Positions 36,807 through 46,543 of a stretch of DNA of 64,000 nt are shown piece after piece. The notes under the pieces are model-generated. The model saw nothing but the letters and a program-made list of their open reading frames with translations, ran no database searches and was not told where the DNA came from. The stretch covers positions 1 through 64,000 of the forward strand of contig NZ_PKGB01000010.1 of assembly GCF_002848135.1 (NCBI RefSeq), written 5' to 3'. The translations under genes were made by a program, and so were the position numbers. Positions within the stretch are counted from its first letter, which is position 1. The number at the start of each line of letters is the position of its first letter. Origin of the DNA: Hydrogenovibrio sp. SC-1. GTDB lineage: Bacteria; Pseudomonadota; Gammaproteobacteria; Thiomicrospirales; Thiomicrospiraceae.

Positions 36807-36817
36807 AGGAGTCTGTT

Positions 36818-38234
<1,417 letters not shown>

Positions 38235-38248
38235 GATTGCTCTCTTAA

Positions 38249-39016
38249 ATGGAAAGCTTCTTTGACCATTTCCTATTATTTATAGTCTCCCTCATTGCAA
38301 ATCTGCTTTCTGCCTTAGCGGGTGGAGGGGCAGGGTTGTTACAGTTACCCGCATTATTGTTTTTAGGCTTACCCTTTAGTCTTGCATTGGCCACCCATAA
38401 AGTCGCTAGTGTTTTTCTAGGGTTGGGGGCCAGCTCTCGTCACTTCCGTTCTGCACAATTTAATCTCCGTTTTGTACTGGTTATTTTAGCATTTGGCTTA
38501 CCCGGTGTGATTATCGGAGCCAACCTAATTTTGAGCATTCCTGACCATATTGCTGAAATAGCTTTGGGGGTCTTGACCTTGGCTCTAGGTGTCTACTCAG
38601 CAGTGCAGCCGGATTTAGGACAAATCCATCAATTAAAAAGGCAAACTCGTTCGGGTTGGTTCGTTGGTGGGTTGGTGTTGTTCATGATCGGTCTGTTGAA
38701 TGGCTCTTTAACGTCTGGTACCGGCTTATTTGTCACGCTATGGCTTATTGCGTGGTTTGGTTTAGATTATAAGACAGCGGTGGCTTATACGCTGGTGTTG
38801 GTTGGCATTTTTTGGAATGGTATTGGCGCTTTTACGCTCGGTATTCAAGGACAAATTCAGTGGGATTGGTTACCGGCCTTGATTTTAGGTTCTTTTGTTG
38901 GGGGCTATCTGGGCGCACACTTATCTATTGTGAAAGGTAATCGGTTAGTGAAGCGAGGGTTTGAAATCATAACGCTGCTGGTTGGTAGTAGTCTCATTGT
39001 TAAGCATCTAATCTAA
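38249..39016 (+). CDS. TauE/SafE family membrane exporter
   Basis: 255 residues, about seven to eight membrane helices. Two repeated glycine-rich signatures, SALAGGGAGLLQLPALLF and GLLNGSLTSGTGLFVTL, are diagnostic of the TauE/SafE family. Relatives export sulfite, sulfoacetate or other organosulfur anions; the substrate here is not predictable, though a sulfur anion would suit a sulfur-oxidising host. It follows argB by 14 bases and may be cotranscribed. Confidence 0.85.
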   Translation: MESFFDHFLLFIVSLIANLLSALAGGGAGLLQLPALLFLGLPFSLALATHKVASVFLGLGASSRHFRSAQFNLRFVLVILAFGLPGVIIGANLILSIPDHIAEIALGVLTLALGVYSAVQPDLGQIHQLKRQTRSGWFVGGLVLFMIGLLNGSLTSGTGLFVTLWLIAWFGLDYKTAVAYTLVLVGIFWNGIGAFTLGIQGQIQWDWLPALILGSFVGGYLGAHLSIVKGNRLVKRGFEIITLLVGSSLIVKHLI

Positions 39017-39043
39017 CTGCACGCTTGCATGAGTTAGCACGAA

Positions 39044-39068
39044 CAAAAAAGGAGGCTTCTGCGCCTCC
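39044..39068 (-). terminator. Intrinsic terminator of the chemoreceptor gene
   Basis: GGAGGC/GCCTCC stem with a six-base loop; on the minus strand it is followed by a T-run (AAAAAA at 39045-39050 on plus). It lies 30 bases after the chemoreceptor stop. Confidence 0.85.
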
Positions 39069-39097
39069 CTTATCTATCGTTTGACCATCAGGCCTGG

Positions 39098-41737
39098 TTA
39101 AAATTCTCCCCATTCATCCTCTTGATGGGAGGAAGGTTTATTGGGCGTTGCTGCTTGAGTCTTTTTCGTAGGAGCGGTTAGGTGAGCTGAACTTGGCTTG
39201 GCAGTTTTTTGTGCCAAGGGTTTGGGCGCGGCAGGGGCTTGTTGATGTGCCGCCTGTTGCGCAAGGGTTTGCTCAAGTCGAGTTAGGCTATCGACCACTT
39301 TATCACTGGCATCATCCAGATTTCGGAACTCAGCCCGGACCGTATCAAGATCACTCATTTCGTGCGCATCTAAAATGCGTTTAATGGTGGCATGGACTTC
39401 GGCATGCCATTTATCCAAGGTCTGCATTTCAGCTAAGTCAGCATATTGTTGACCTTCAGGCCCATAGAACCATTTGCCTAAAGCACACTTGGTATGATCT
39501 GTGGCGACTTCACGGCTAAATTCAACATTCAAGCCTTCTACATATCCCAGTACCGTTCCTTTCCATTGAAGGTGGGCACGTCTGGCATTGGCAAAAATAA
39601 AGTTACCCGTTTGCATGGCGGTTTCAAAGCCGAGGTCATGAATATCCATTTTAAAGTTGCTGATGACAGTATTGACTTCTTCTGCCAATCGACTCATTTC
39701 CTCCGTTCTTTGTGCCGTTTCGTCAACTAAGGCGGAATTTTGCTGCGTAACCTGGTCAATGCTACTAATGGCGATATTGACTTGTTCAACGCCCTTAGCT
39801 TGTTCAGAACTCGTTTGAGAAATTTCACTGACATAAGAACCAATTTTAGCGATGGAGTCATTGATTAATTCCAATGCTCGTCCAGATTCATCCGCAAGCC
39901 TCGCACCTTCGTGAACTTTTTCAACCGTGTTATCAATTAATTGGCGAATGTCTTTGGCCGCATCGGCTGACTTCGCTGCCAAGGATCGAACTTCACCTGC
40001 TACTACCGCAAAGCCACGACCATGATCACCGGCTCTTGCAGCCTCTACAGCAGCGTTTAAAGCAAGTAAATTGGTTTGGAAGGCAATACTGTCAATTAAT
40101 GCTGTAATTTCTGAAATTTTTGCACTGGCTTCATTGATTTCATTGATAGATTCAATGGTTTTATGAACCACTAAATTCGCCTCTTGTGCTTCTTTTAACG
40201 ATTCATTGGCCGCTTCGTTGGCATCTTTAGCATTATTGGCTGTTTGTTGAATGGTCGACGTGATTTGTTCCATACTGGCGGCGGTTTCCTCTAAAGAGGC
40301 GGCTTGCTGCTGGGTTCTTCCAGAGAGATCAGAAACATCTTGAGCGATGGTAATGGTGCCATCAGATAGTTTACGAATTGAATAATTGGATTGTGACAAT
40401 AGGCTGGAAATATTGTTAACGGAATTATTGATGCCTTCTTTTAATACGGCTAGGGTCCCACTGGTGTCGGCATGAATACGGGGTTTTAAGTCTCCCGCAC
40501 CTTGCGCAATCATGACTTGAGTTGTTTCTTCTATGACCGATTCGAGTTTATTTAACGAGTTGTTGATGTTACGTTTTAACTGGTCAAACTCACCTTCTAA
40601 ATCAGCAGATATTCTTTGTGAGAAAAAGCCTTCTGCAACTTGATTCATTAAGGTATTGATTTCTGTGAAGACGCCCTGCAAAGTGTCTGTTGTTGATTCA
40701 ACATTATTTATTGCAACTTTGAATTCCCCATGGGGTGTAATCATTGGTTTTTCATGGAATTGCCCATGAGAGATTGATGATAGTAATCGATTGATGTCGT
40801 TCAATGTAGACGTTAAAGTGGATGCAGCCTCTTGGAGATTTACTTCCATAACCCTAAAGTCACCTTTAAAGGGGATCACTGAACTAGAATCTAATTTACC
40901 ACGAGATAGCTCTTTGAGCATTCTCCCTGATTCTCCCAGCGCGACTTGGGCATTCTGTAATAATGCATTGTAGGCTTCAGCCAGTTCTCCAGGCTCTCCT
41001 GTAAGAGTGTTGTCAATTCTGTAACTCAGGTCGCCAGTTTGCTCTGTCTGAGTAATTGTTTTGGTGATTGTTTTTATTGGATTAATAACATTTAGACGAA
41101 CTGAAATGAGGTTTAATACCGTTAATATTGCCATTGCTAAGGTAATATGAAGCGCTTCGTTGATATTTTGCTGAAGAAAAATCGCTGAAATTGCTGTCAG
41201 AAGCACTAATGCAAAAATATTGTAGGTTATCATTTTAGGCATTAGATTGAGGTTGTAAAAAGGGTTGAGTTGATGCAACTTGCCTGCGCCTGATTTGCTG
41301 ATCTGGCCATGAACAATCTTTAGCTTTCCAGTATTGATGTCTTTATATGCTTGGCTGGCTAATTGAATTTCTGCAGAAGAAGCGGGTTTGCGTACTGAAA
41401 TATACCCAGTTATTTTGCCATTTTCAGTAATAGGTGCAGCATTCGCTTTTACCCAATAATGACGACCATCTTTGGTGCGGTTCTTTACGATTTGTGTCCA
41501 GGATTTCCCCGCTTGCAATGTTTGCCATAAATCTTTGAATACCGCTTTAGGCACATCAGGGTGGCGAAGGATATTATGAGGTTGTCCTATGATTTCATCC
41601 CTTGCATAACCACTGATTTCAATAAATTCGCTATTGGCTTCAATTATGGTTCCGTTTAAATCGGTACGAGAAATGATGCGGTAATGATCAGGAATGGGAA
41701 CGGTTTCATTGACTACCGGTCTATCGATTCGGCTCAT
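39098..41737 (-). CDS. PAS-CZB methyl-accepting chemotaxis protein with CheR tether
   Basis: Aer-like chemoreceptor of 879 residues. PAS with PAC (about 15-125) lies before two membrane helices (about 168-215) joined by a short loop, so sensing is cytoplasmic. HAMP-like repeats (about 220-450) follow, then the signalling tip QTNLLALNAAVEAARAGDHG and AVVAGEVRSLA. Residues about 735-830 are a CZB zinc-binding domain (HLQW.., DHTKCALGKWFYG, WHAEVH). A flexible Ala/Pro/Lys tail ends in EWGEF, matching the xWxxF pentapeptide that tethers CheR/CheB. AGGATA precedes the ATG. Ligand, redox or zinc/HOCl sensing is inferred. Confidence 0.93.
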   Translation of the reverse strand: MSRIDRPVVNETVPIPDHYRIISRTDLNGTIIEANSEFIEISGYARDEIIGQPHNILRHPDVPKAVFKDLWQTLQAGKSWTQIVKNRTKDGRHYWVKANAAPITENGKITGYISVRKPASSAEIQLASQAYKDINTGKLKIVHGQISKSGAGKLHQLNPFYNLNLMPKMITYNIFALVLLTAISAIFLQQNINEALHITLAMAILTVLNLISVRLNVINPIKTITKTITQTEQTGDLSYRIDNTLTGEPGELAEAYNALLQNAQVALGESGRMLKELSRGKLDSSSVIPFKGDFRVMEVNLQEAASTLTSTLNDINRLLSSISHGQFHEKPMITPHGEFKVAINNVESTTDTLQGVFTEINTLMNQVAEGFFSQRISADLEGEFDQLKRNINNSLNKLESVIEETTQVMIAQGAGDLKPRIHADTSGTLAVLKEGINNSVNNISSLLSQSNYSIRKLSDGTITIAQDVSDLSGRTQQQAASLEETAASMEQITSTIQQTANNAKDANEAANESLKEAQEANLVVHKTIESINEINEASAKISEITALIDSIAFQTNLLALNAAVEAARAGDHGRGFAVVAGEVRSLAAKSADAAKDIRQLIDNTVEKVHEGARLADESGRALELINDSIAKIGSYVSEISQTSSEQAKGVEQVNIAISSIDQVTQQNSALVDETAQRTEEMSRLAEEVNTVISNFKMDIHDLGFETAMQTGNFIFANARRAHLQWKGTVLGYVEGLNVEFSREVATDHTKCALGKWFYGPEGQQYADLAEMQTLDKWHAEVHATIKRILDAHEMSDLDTVRAEFRNLDDASDKVVDSLTRLEQTLAQQAAHQQAPAAPKPLAQKTAKPSSAHLTAPTKKTQAATPNKPSSHQEDEWGEF

Positions 41738-41862
41738 TGAGTATATCCTTATTAATTGTGCGATTTATTTTAGTATTTTTGTATTGTATCGATTTTATAG
41801 TGCTTTTGTACTATTTTTTTGTAGCGAAAGGGCCTTTTAAAAAGGTGTACCCTATGGTGAAA

Positions 41863-42399
41863 TTAGGGGCAGTCGGTTTCGGCATTCGTGGGCAAGTGAA
41901 TGTCTTTTGGGCGAGTAAATTGGGTTAAGCGAGCGCAGCCCTGTGCTAGGTCTTGCCAGTGGAAAGGCATTACAAAGTGCGCCAAGCTAGCGGTCGGAAA
42001 CAGTTTTGATGAATGGGCGTGTTGTTTTTGAGAGAGAAATTGCATCAAACTCTCTAATCCGGGGTTGTGGCCGATGATTAAAACCCGTTCGTATTGGTTC
42101 GGTACTTGAGCCAATAGCTTTTTAAAAGTTTCAAGGTCAGCCATATAGAGCTCGGTATGGACTTCAGTTGGAATGCCTCTGGGCAGTTTGAGGCGTTTTA
42201 ACGTTTGATGCGTTCGTTTTGCAGGGGAGACTAAAATAAGATCCGGAATAAGGTCTTGGTCATTGAGCCAATAAGCAACCTTACAAAGTGATTTCTTGCC
42301 CTTATCAGCGAGCGGTCTATCTAAGTCCGTTAATGTATCGTCCTTCCAATCAGACTTAGCATGTCGCAATAATAACAGTTCTCTTAAGGGCTGGTTCAC
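41863..42399 (-). CDS. SixA-like phosphohistidine phosphatase
   Basis: 178-residue histidine phosphatase superfamily protein. LLLRHAKSDWKD carries the nucleophilic His in the RHG-type motif (RHA here, as in SixA), SPAKRTHQT the second phosphate-binding Arg and IGHNPGLESL the second catalytic His. SixA removes phosphate from His in HPt domains, or from PTS-Ntr protein in E. coli; the target here is unknown, but an HPt-bearing kinase is encoded at 54125. Last gene of a minus-strand pair with pyrE. Confidence 0.88.
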   Translation of the reverse strand: MNQPLRELLLLRHAKSDWKDDTLTDLDRPLADKGKKSLCKVAYWLNDQDLIPDLILVSPAKRTHQTLKRLKLPRGIPTEVHTELYMADLETFKKLLAQVPNQYERVLIIGHNPGLESLMQFLSQKQHAHSSKLFPTASLAHFVMPFHWQDLAQGCARLTQFTRPKDIHLPTNAETDCP

Positions 42400-42417
42400 T
42401 GGTTTTTAGGCTCCCGA

Positions 42418-43062
42418 TTAGATCCCATTTTGCGCTTGATAGTCACGCATGGCTTGCAGAATGGCCGGATCAATATCGTCACGGCTGTCAAGGGTTTGAA
42501 TAATATCATTCAAGTTGATAATGCTGTAAACGGGGATATTGTACTGCTGTTCAACTTCTTGAATGGCAGACAGTGCACCTTGGCCTTTTTCCATCCGATC
42601 CAGAGCAATTACGACCCCCGCAGGCTCGGCGCCTTCCGCTTGAATAATCTCAATGGCTTCACGAATGGCAGTGCCAGCGGTAATGACGTCATCAATAATA
42701 AGAACTTTGCCTTTAAGTGGATGCCCTACAATGTTACCGCCTTCACCATGGGTCTTAGCTTCTTTGCGATTAAATGCATAAGGCGTGTCGATTTGGTGCT
42801 GAGTGGCCAGCGCCACACTGGTGGTCGCAGCTAATGGAATACCCTTATAGGCCGGGCCGAATAACACATCAAATTCAATGGAATTGGCCGCAATCGTCGC
42901 GGCATAAGCTTCAGCAAGTTTCGCTAATTGTGCGCCACGATTAAAGCCGCCAGCATTGAAGAAATAAGGGCTTTGTCGGCCGGATTTCAGAGTGAAGTTG
43001 CCCAGCTTTAGTACGCCGGCTTGTAAGATAAAGTCGATAAAATCGGATTGATTTGGTTTCAT
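42418..43062 (-). CDS. pyrE: Orotate phosphoribosyltransferase
   Basis: Joins orotate to PRPP to give OMP in pyrimidine synthesis. 214 residues with the PRPP-binding motif [17 protein letters not shown], the substrate loop [17 protein letters not shown] and FKLGNF-like [18 protein letters not shown] at the N-terminus, the usual PyrE plan. Eighteen bases separate it from the sixA-like gene. Confidence 0.96.
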   Translation of the reverse strand: MKPNQSDFIDFILQAGVLKLGNFTLKSGRQSPYFFNAGGFNRGAQLAKLAEAYAATIAANSIEFDVLFGPAYKGIPLAATTSVALATQHQIDTPYAFNRKEAKTHGEGGNIVGHPLKGKVLIIDDVITAGTAIREAIEIIQAEGAEPAGVVIALDRMEKGQGALSAIQEVEQQYNIPVYSIINLNDIIQTLDSRDDIDPAILQAMRDYQAQNGI

Positions 43063-43190
43063 AAATGTTTTGTGTGTTTGTCCAGATAATTAAAAGGCGC
43101 TTAGACCCCTGTGCTGTAATCGAAAATATTAACATAGCTTGGCGGTGGCCTATAAAAAATGTAATAAAGATTTTTAATGAAGCGCAAACC

Positions 43191-43207
43191 TTGGCATGCA
43201 TTCTGCA
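43191..43207 (+). promoter_or_regulatory. Candidate sigma-54 promoter
   Basis: TTGGCATGCATTCTGCA: GG at 43193-43194 and GC at 43205-43206 with exactly ten bases between, matching the -24/-12 consensus TTGGCAYG-N4-YTGCA closely. About 93 bases before the ATG of the coiled-coil protein at 43300. No activator site was identified. Confidence 0.55.
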
Positions 43208-43299
43208 TAGTATGAGCATAACCCGCGCTTAAGGCAATAGTCTGTCAAAAAAATGACATTCACTGTCTGGTGTACAGAAACTAACACAAGGAATGTTTT

Positions 43300-43791
43300 A
43301 TGGCCATTAATTTACGAAATGTTGAACCTTTAAGTTCAAAAAGTTTGCTCATGGAACAAGCAATGCGGCGTCGAGCTCAAAATAAGGATGAACCAGAGCA
43401 TATGATGGATATGGTTTCACCTGATTATGAGTGGTTAAAAGAGGATAAAACTGTCCTCAATAATCTAGTCAGCCAAATGGATGGTTCTGTCGGCCAACTA
43501 TCAAAACAGATGAAACGGCTGGAGGAGTTGTCGGATCAGTCACGTCAAAAGCTTGAAAAAGAGCAGGCCTTACTGTTTAATCAAATTCGTACCTTGAATA
43601 ACTTATTAAAAAATCAAGTGGATGTGTTCGGTTCCTTAGAGCGTCAGCTTTCTGACATCGAATACAAACAAAATAATGTGTTGCCGCAAATTGGCATTGG
43701 CCTGGTTGCCGGATTGATGTCAGCCATTACCATTCTTGCGACCGCTCCCTGGCTCACAGTGCTGATTGAAAAAATGCGGGTGGTGGTATAA
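43300..43791 (+). CDS. Coiled-coil single-pass membrane protein, unknown
   Basis: Not recognised. 163 residues: a charged N-terminus, a coiled coil (about 45-125, heptad-like with many Leu, Gln and Lys) and one C-terminal membrane helix (about 130-155: IGIGLVAGLMSAITILATA). It looks like a tail-anchored cytoplasmic coiled coil. AAGGA precedes the ATG. A sigma-54-like promoter lies upstream, so it may be condition- or motility-controlled. The reductase gene follows after 33 bases. Confidence 0.65.
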   Translation: MAINLRNVEPLSSKSLLMEQAMRRRAQNKDEPEHMMDMVSPDYEWLKEDKTVLNNLVSQMDGSVGQLSKQMKRLEELSDQSRQKLEKEQALLFNQIRTLNNLLKNQVDVFGSLERQLSDIEYKQNNVLPQIGIGLVAGLMSAITILATAPWLTVLIEKMRVVV

Positions 43792-43824
43792 TCGGCTCCT
43801 AACGAAAGTTAACATGAGGCGGTT

Positions 43825-44913
43825 ATGCAAGCAGAGGTACGATTTAATCAATTATTAACGTCTAACCATCCAGATAAATCTATTTATCATTTGGGCTTAA
43901 AGACGACACAGCCATTGAATTATCAACCGGGTGATTGGTTAATGGTGTTTGTAGAAAATCCGCCGTCATTAGTGGATGCGGTATTAGCCGCACTGCACTT
44001 AACCGGGCAGGAAACTCTAACCGTTAAAAGAGTGGGTGAGGTGACAGTGGCAGAGGCGCTGCAAAGTCATCTCGAAATTCGACTACTGGCGCCGGCAACT
44101 CTTAATAAACTCAAACGCAGCTTTCAACTCAGTGATTGGCCAGACCGTCAGGCGATGATGGATTATGCTGATGGCAAAGATTTACTGGACCTATTATCCG
44201 ATTATCCTTTACTGACCGGCACAGCTGTTTGTGACTGTTTAACCCCCTTGGCTCCTCGCTATTATTCCATTGCTTCTTGTAAAGAGGTGGTTGGCGAGCA
44301 TCGGGTTGATTTGGTTTATCGTCAGGTGGGCTATCAGCAGCGCGGACGCTGGCGTCAAGGCTTAGTGACCACCACATTATCCCAAAAAAACGAAGGGGAT
44401 TGGTTGGAAGTGGCTTTAAGCCCGAACCGAAGTTTTAAATTACCTGATAGTGAGGCTTCCAAATCGTCGGATATTATTATGGTGGCAGCGGGCACGGGCA
44501 TCGCGCCCTTTATCGGTTTTTGCCAACACTGGTTTGCAGCTTCAAATCCCGTGAAAAAAGGCCAGGCCTGGTTGTTTTTTGGAGAAACGCATCAGTCAAA
44601 AAGTTTCTTATTTGAGTCGCAACTTCAGCAATGGGTACAACAAGGCTTACAGTTACGAACTGCCTTTTCTCAGGATCAAGCTGAAAAAGTGTATGTGCAA
44701 GATCGATTATGGCAAGAACGTGCCGCTCTTTGGCCTATGTTGATGAAGGGCGCGCACTTGTATGTGTGCGGTAGTCAGAAAAAATTATGGCAGGGTGTGG
44801 AAAAAACGCTATTGGCAATGATAGTGGAGCAGCAAGGTGCTTCGTTTGAAGAAGCCGAAGCCACTTTACGATTTTGGAAGAAGGCGGGTCAAGTCCAATT
44901 GGATGTTTATTGA
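43825..44913 (+). CDS. CysJ-like FAD/NADPH reductase lacking a flavodoxin domain
   Basis: 362 residues matching the C-terminal reductase half of sulfite reductase flavoprotein/cytochrome P450 reductase. The FAD motif is RYYSIAS, NADPH binding is at GTGIAPFIGF, the later YVCG marks the NADPH-binding fold, and the chain ends in QLDVY, as CysJ ends in DVY. The N-terminal FMN (flavodoxin) domain is missing, so electrons must pass to a separate partner. The partner is not in the window. GAGG precedes the ATG. Contains a CCAGGCCTGG copy (GQAW). Convergent with ppx. Confidence 0.85.
   Translation: MQAEVRFNQLLTSNHPDKSIYHLGLKTTQPLNYQPGDWLMVFVENPPSLVDAVLAALHLTGQETLTVKRVGEVTVAEALQSHLEIRLLAPATLNKLKRSFQLSDWPDRQAMMDYADGKDLLDLLSDYPLLTGTAVCDCLTPLAPRYYSIASCKEVVGEHRVDLVYRQVGYQQRGRWRQGLVTTTLSQKNEGDWLEVALSPNRSFKLPDSEASKSSDIIMVAAGTGIAPFIGFCQHWFAASNPVKKGQAWLFFGETHQSKSFLFESQLQQWVQQGLQLRTAFSQDQAEKVYVQDRLWQERAALWPMLMKGAHLYVCGSQKKLWQGVEKTLLAMIVEQQGASFEEAEATLRFWKKAGQVQLDVY
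44562..44571. repeat. CCAGGCCTGG palindrome, copy 9
   Basis: Exact copy in the reductase gene, read Gln-Ala-Trp, flanked by gaaaaaag and ttgtttttt. Confidence 0.9.
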
Positions 44914-44919
44914 GGGTTT

Positions 44920-46440
44920 TTAACTATAACTTAATTGAAAACCGGCAGCAGAGAGGTGGTGAGCTTCAACTTCCAAATCCATTTGGGTTAATGGGTGGGT
45001 TTTTAACCAATCATTTTCAAATTCCAAGCGAATGGTACGTTCTGATTCAATGATAAGCAATATGGTCGGTATATCGATTTCGCGTCCGCGGTGGATGCGC
45101 ACGGCAAGCCGCAGCAGCACGGTTAATCCCAATAACTTTTCACGATGAACTGAGTCAAATCGGTCATAGGCGCCGGCAATAAACTTACCACGGTGGTTGA
45201 CTAGTAGCGCCGATAGCATTTGTTTTTCTTGCTGGGTAAACCCGGCTAATTCGGCATTTTCAATTAAATAAGCACTGTGATGTCGGTAGCGTTTATAGCT
45301 GAGTGCCATGCCAGCTTCATGGAGGCGGGCGGCCCAATTAAGTAATTTTTTAAAGTCGTGATCGATATCGTGCAGTTGCCAGCTGTTATGGGCTTGTTTA
45401 TAGAGGCGGTCACTGGTATCTGCTACCGCATCCGCTTGGCTGCTATCAATTTTTAACCAGGCCTGGACGCTTTTGACACTGGTTTCGCGAACATCTTCGG
45501 CATGAAGGCGACCAAGGGTGTCAAACACCAATCCTTCTCGTAGTGCATTGTTTGAAATATTAAGCTGTTCAATATTGAGTACCTCAAAGCTGGCGATTAA
45601 AATGGCCAATCCGCCCGTTAATACGGGTAATCGCTCCTCCTTTAAACCGGCAATGCTGACATTATCCAGTGTCCCAGCTTCAATTAACGCTTGTTTTAGT
45701 TGATTGAGGCCATCTAAGGTAATCGCGCCTTGGCTCCAGCTATTTTCTTCCAGAATACTACCAACTGACTTGATGGTTCCGGAGGCACCTATGGCAATAT
45801 CCCAGTCATAGTGACGCAGTTTCATCTTATGCGGACGTAGGATTTGTTGGCAGGTGGAGATGGCTTTATTAAAGCGTTTTTCAGTGATTTCTGGCTTGCT
45901 AAAGAAACGCTGAGTAATGCTGACACAGCCCATTTCCGTGCTGGTAAGGTGTTGATAGCTAAACTGCTTGCCAATAATGTACTCGGTACTGCCGCCACCA
46001 ATATCCATCACCAAACGGGTTTCTTCATTATGGGGTAGATCATGGGCGACGCCCAAATAAATCAGCCGAGCTTCTTCCTGACCGGCAATAATCTGAATTT
46101 CATGGCCTAGTGCTAAGCTGGCTTGACGTAGAAATTTGGGACTATTTTTCGCATTACGTAAGGTGTTCGTACCAACGGCACGAATTTGACTGCCAGGTAT
46201 ATTTTTGATGAGTTGGCCAAAGCGTTGTAAACATTCTATGCCCGTTTCAAATGCAGATTCCGTAAGGTAACCTTTCTTATCTAGACCAGAGCGTAGGCGC
46301 ACCATTTCTTTATGTTTATCGATGACTTGAATTTGTCCATGTACTTCACGAGCAATGATCATGTGAAAACTATTCGAACCCAAATCAATGGCGGCATAGA
46401 TGTGTTGGTTGGTTTCTTCTTCTGGCAAAATATCGGTCAT
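44920..46440 (-). CDS. ppx: Exopolyphosphatase (Ppx/GppA family)
   Basis: Releases phosphate from polyphosphate chains, or hydrolyses pppGpp. Actin-like ATPase fold: AAIDLGSNSFHMII at the N-terminus, AVGTNTLRNAKN, DIGGGSTEYIIG (second phosphate loop) and EMGCVSITQRFF. An HD-like helical C-terminal domain includes LHEAGMALSYKRYRHHSAYL. 506 residues. It follows ppk on the minus strand with a 103-base gap holding a 9-bp inverted repeat. Contains a CCAGGCCTGG copy (VQAW). Confidence 0.94.
   Translation of the reverse strand: MTDILPEEETNQHIYAAIDLGSNSFHMIIAREVHGQIQVIDKHKEMVRLRSGLDKKGYLTESAFETGIECLQRFGQLIKNIPGSQIRAVGTNTLRNAKNSPKFLRQASLALGHEIQIIAGQEEARLIYLGVAHDLPHNEETRLVMDIGGGSTEYIIGKQFSYQHLTSTEMGCVSITQRFFSKPEITEKRFNKAISTCQQILRPHKMKLRHYDWDIAIGASGTIKSVGSILEENSWSQGAITLDGLNQLKQALIEAGTLDNVSIAGLKEERLPVLTGGLAILIASFEVLNIEQLNISNNALREGLVFDTLGRLHAEDVRETSVKSVQAWLKIDSSQADAVADTSDRLYKQAHNSWQLHDIDHDFKKLLNWAARLHEAGMALSYKRYRHHSAYLIENAELAGFTQQEKQMLSALLVNHRGKFIAGAYDRFDSVHREKLLGLTVLLRLAVRIHRGREIDIPTILLIIESERTIRLEFENDWLKTHPLTQMDLEVEAHHLSAAGFQLSYS
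45457..45466. repeat. CCAGGCCTGG palindrome, copy 10
   Basis: Exact copy in ppx, read Gln-Ala-Trp on the minus strand, between the ATPase core and the helical domain. Confidence 0.9.
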
Positions 46441-46465
46441 AACGGTTTTGGTCAGTTTGCTATTG

Positions 46466-46507
46466 AAGCGCTGATTGTATCCTAAGTCACGGTAAGGGTC
46501 AGCGCTT
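46466..46507 (-). repeat. Inverted repeat between ppk and ppx
   Basis: Arms AAGCGCTGA (46466-46474) and TCAGCGCTT (46499-46507) with a 24-base loop, in the ppk-ppx gap. It could be an operator, an RNA hairpin or a processing site; nothing further can be said. Confidence 0.6.
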
Positions 46508-46543
46508 TTTAAGTTGAAAGGGCGGTTTGCTTTCAGGAAGTGG

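Noticed and set aside
41737-41928. 63-codon hydrophobic plus-strand frame between the chemoreceptor and sixA-like genes
   Set aside because: TTG start inside the chemoreceptor start codon, no ribosome binding site, very A+T-rich promoter-like DNA, and its 3' end overlaps the sixA-like gene.
42430-42834. 134-codon frame antisense to pyrE
   Set aside because: Opposite well-conserved PyrE motifs, with no own start signals.
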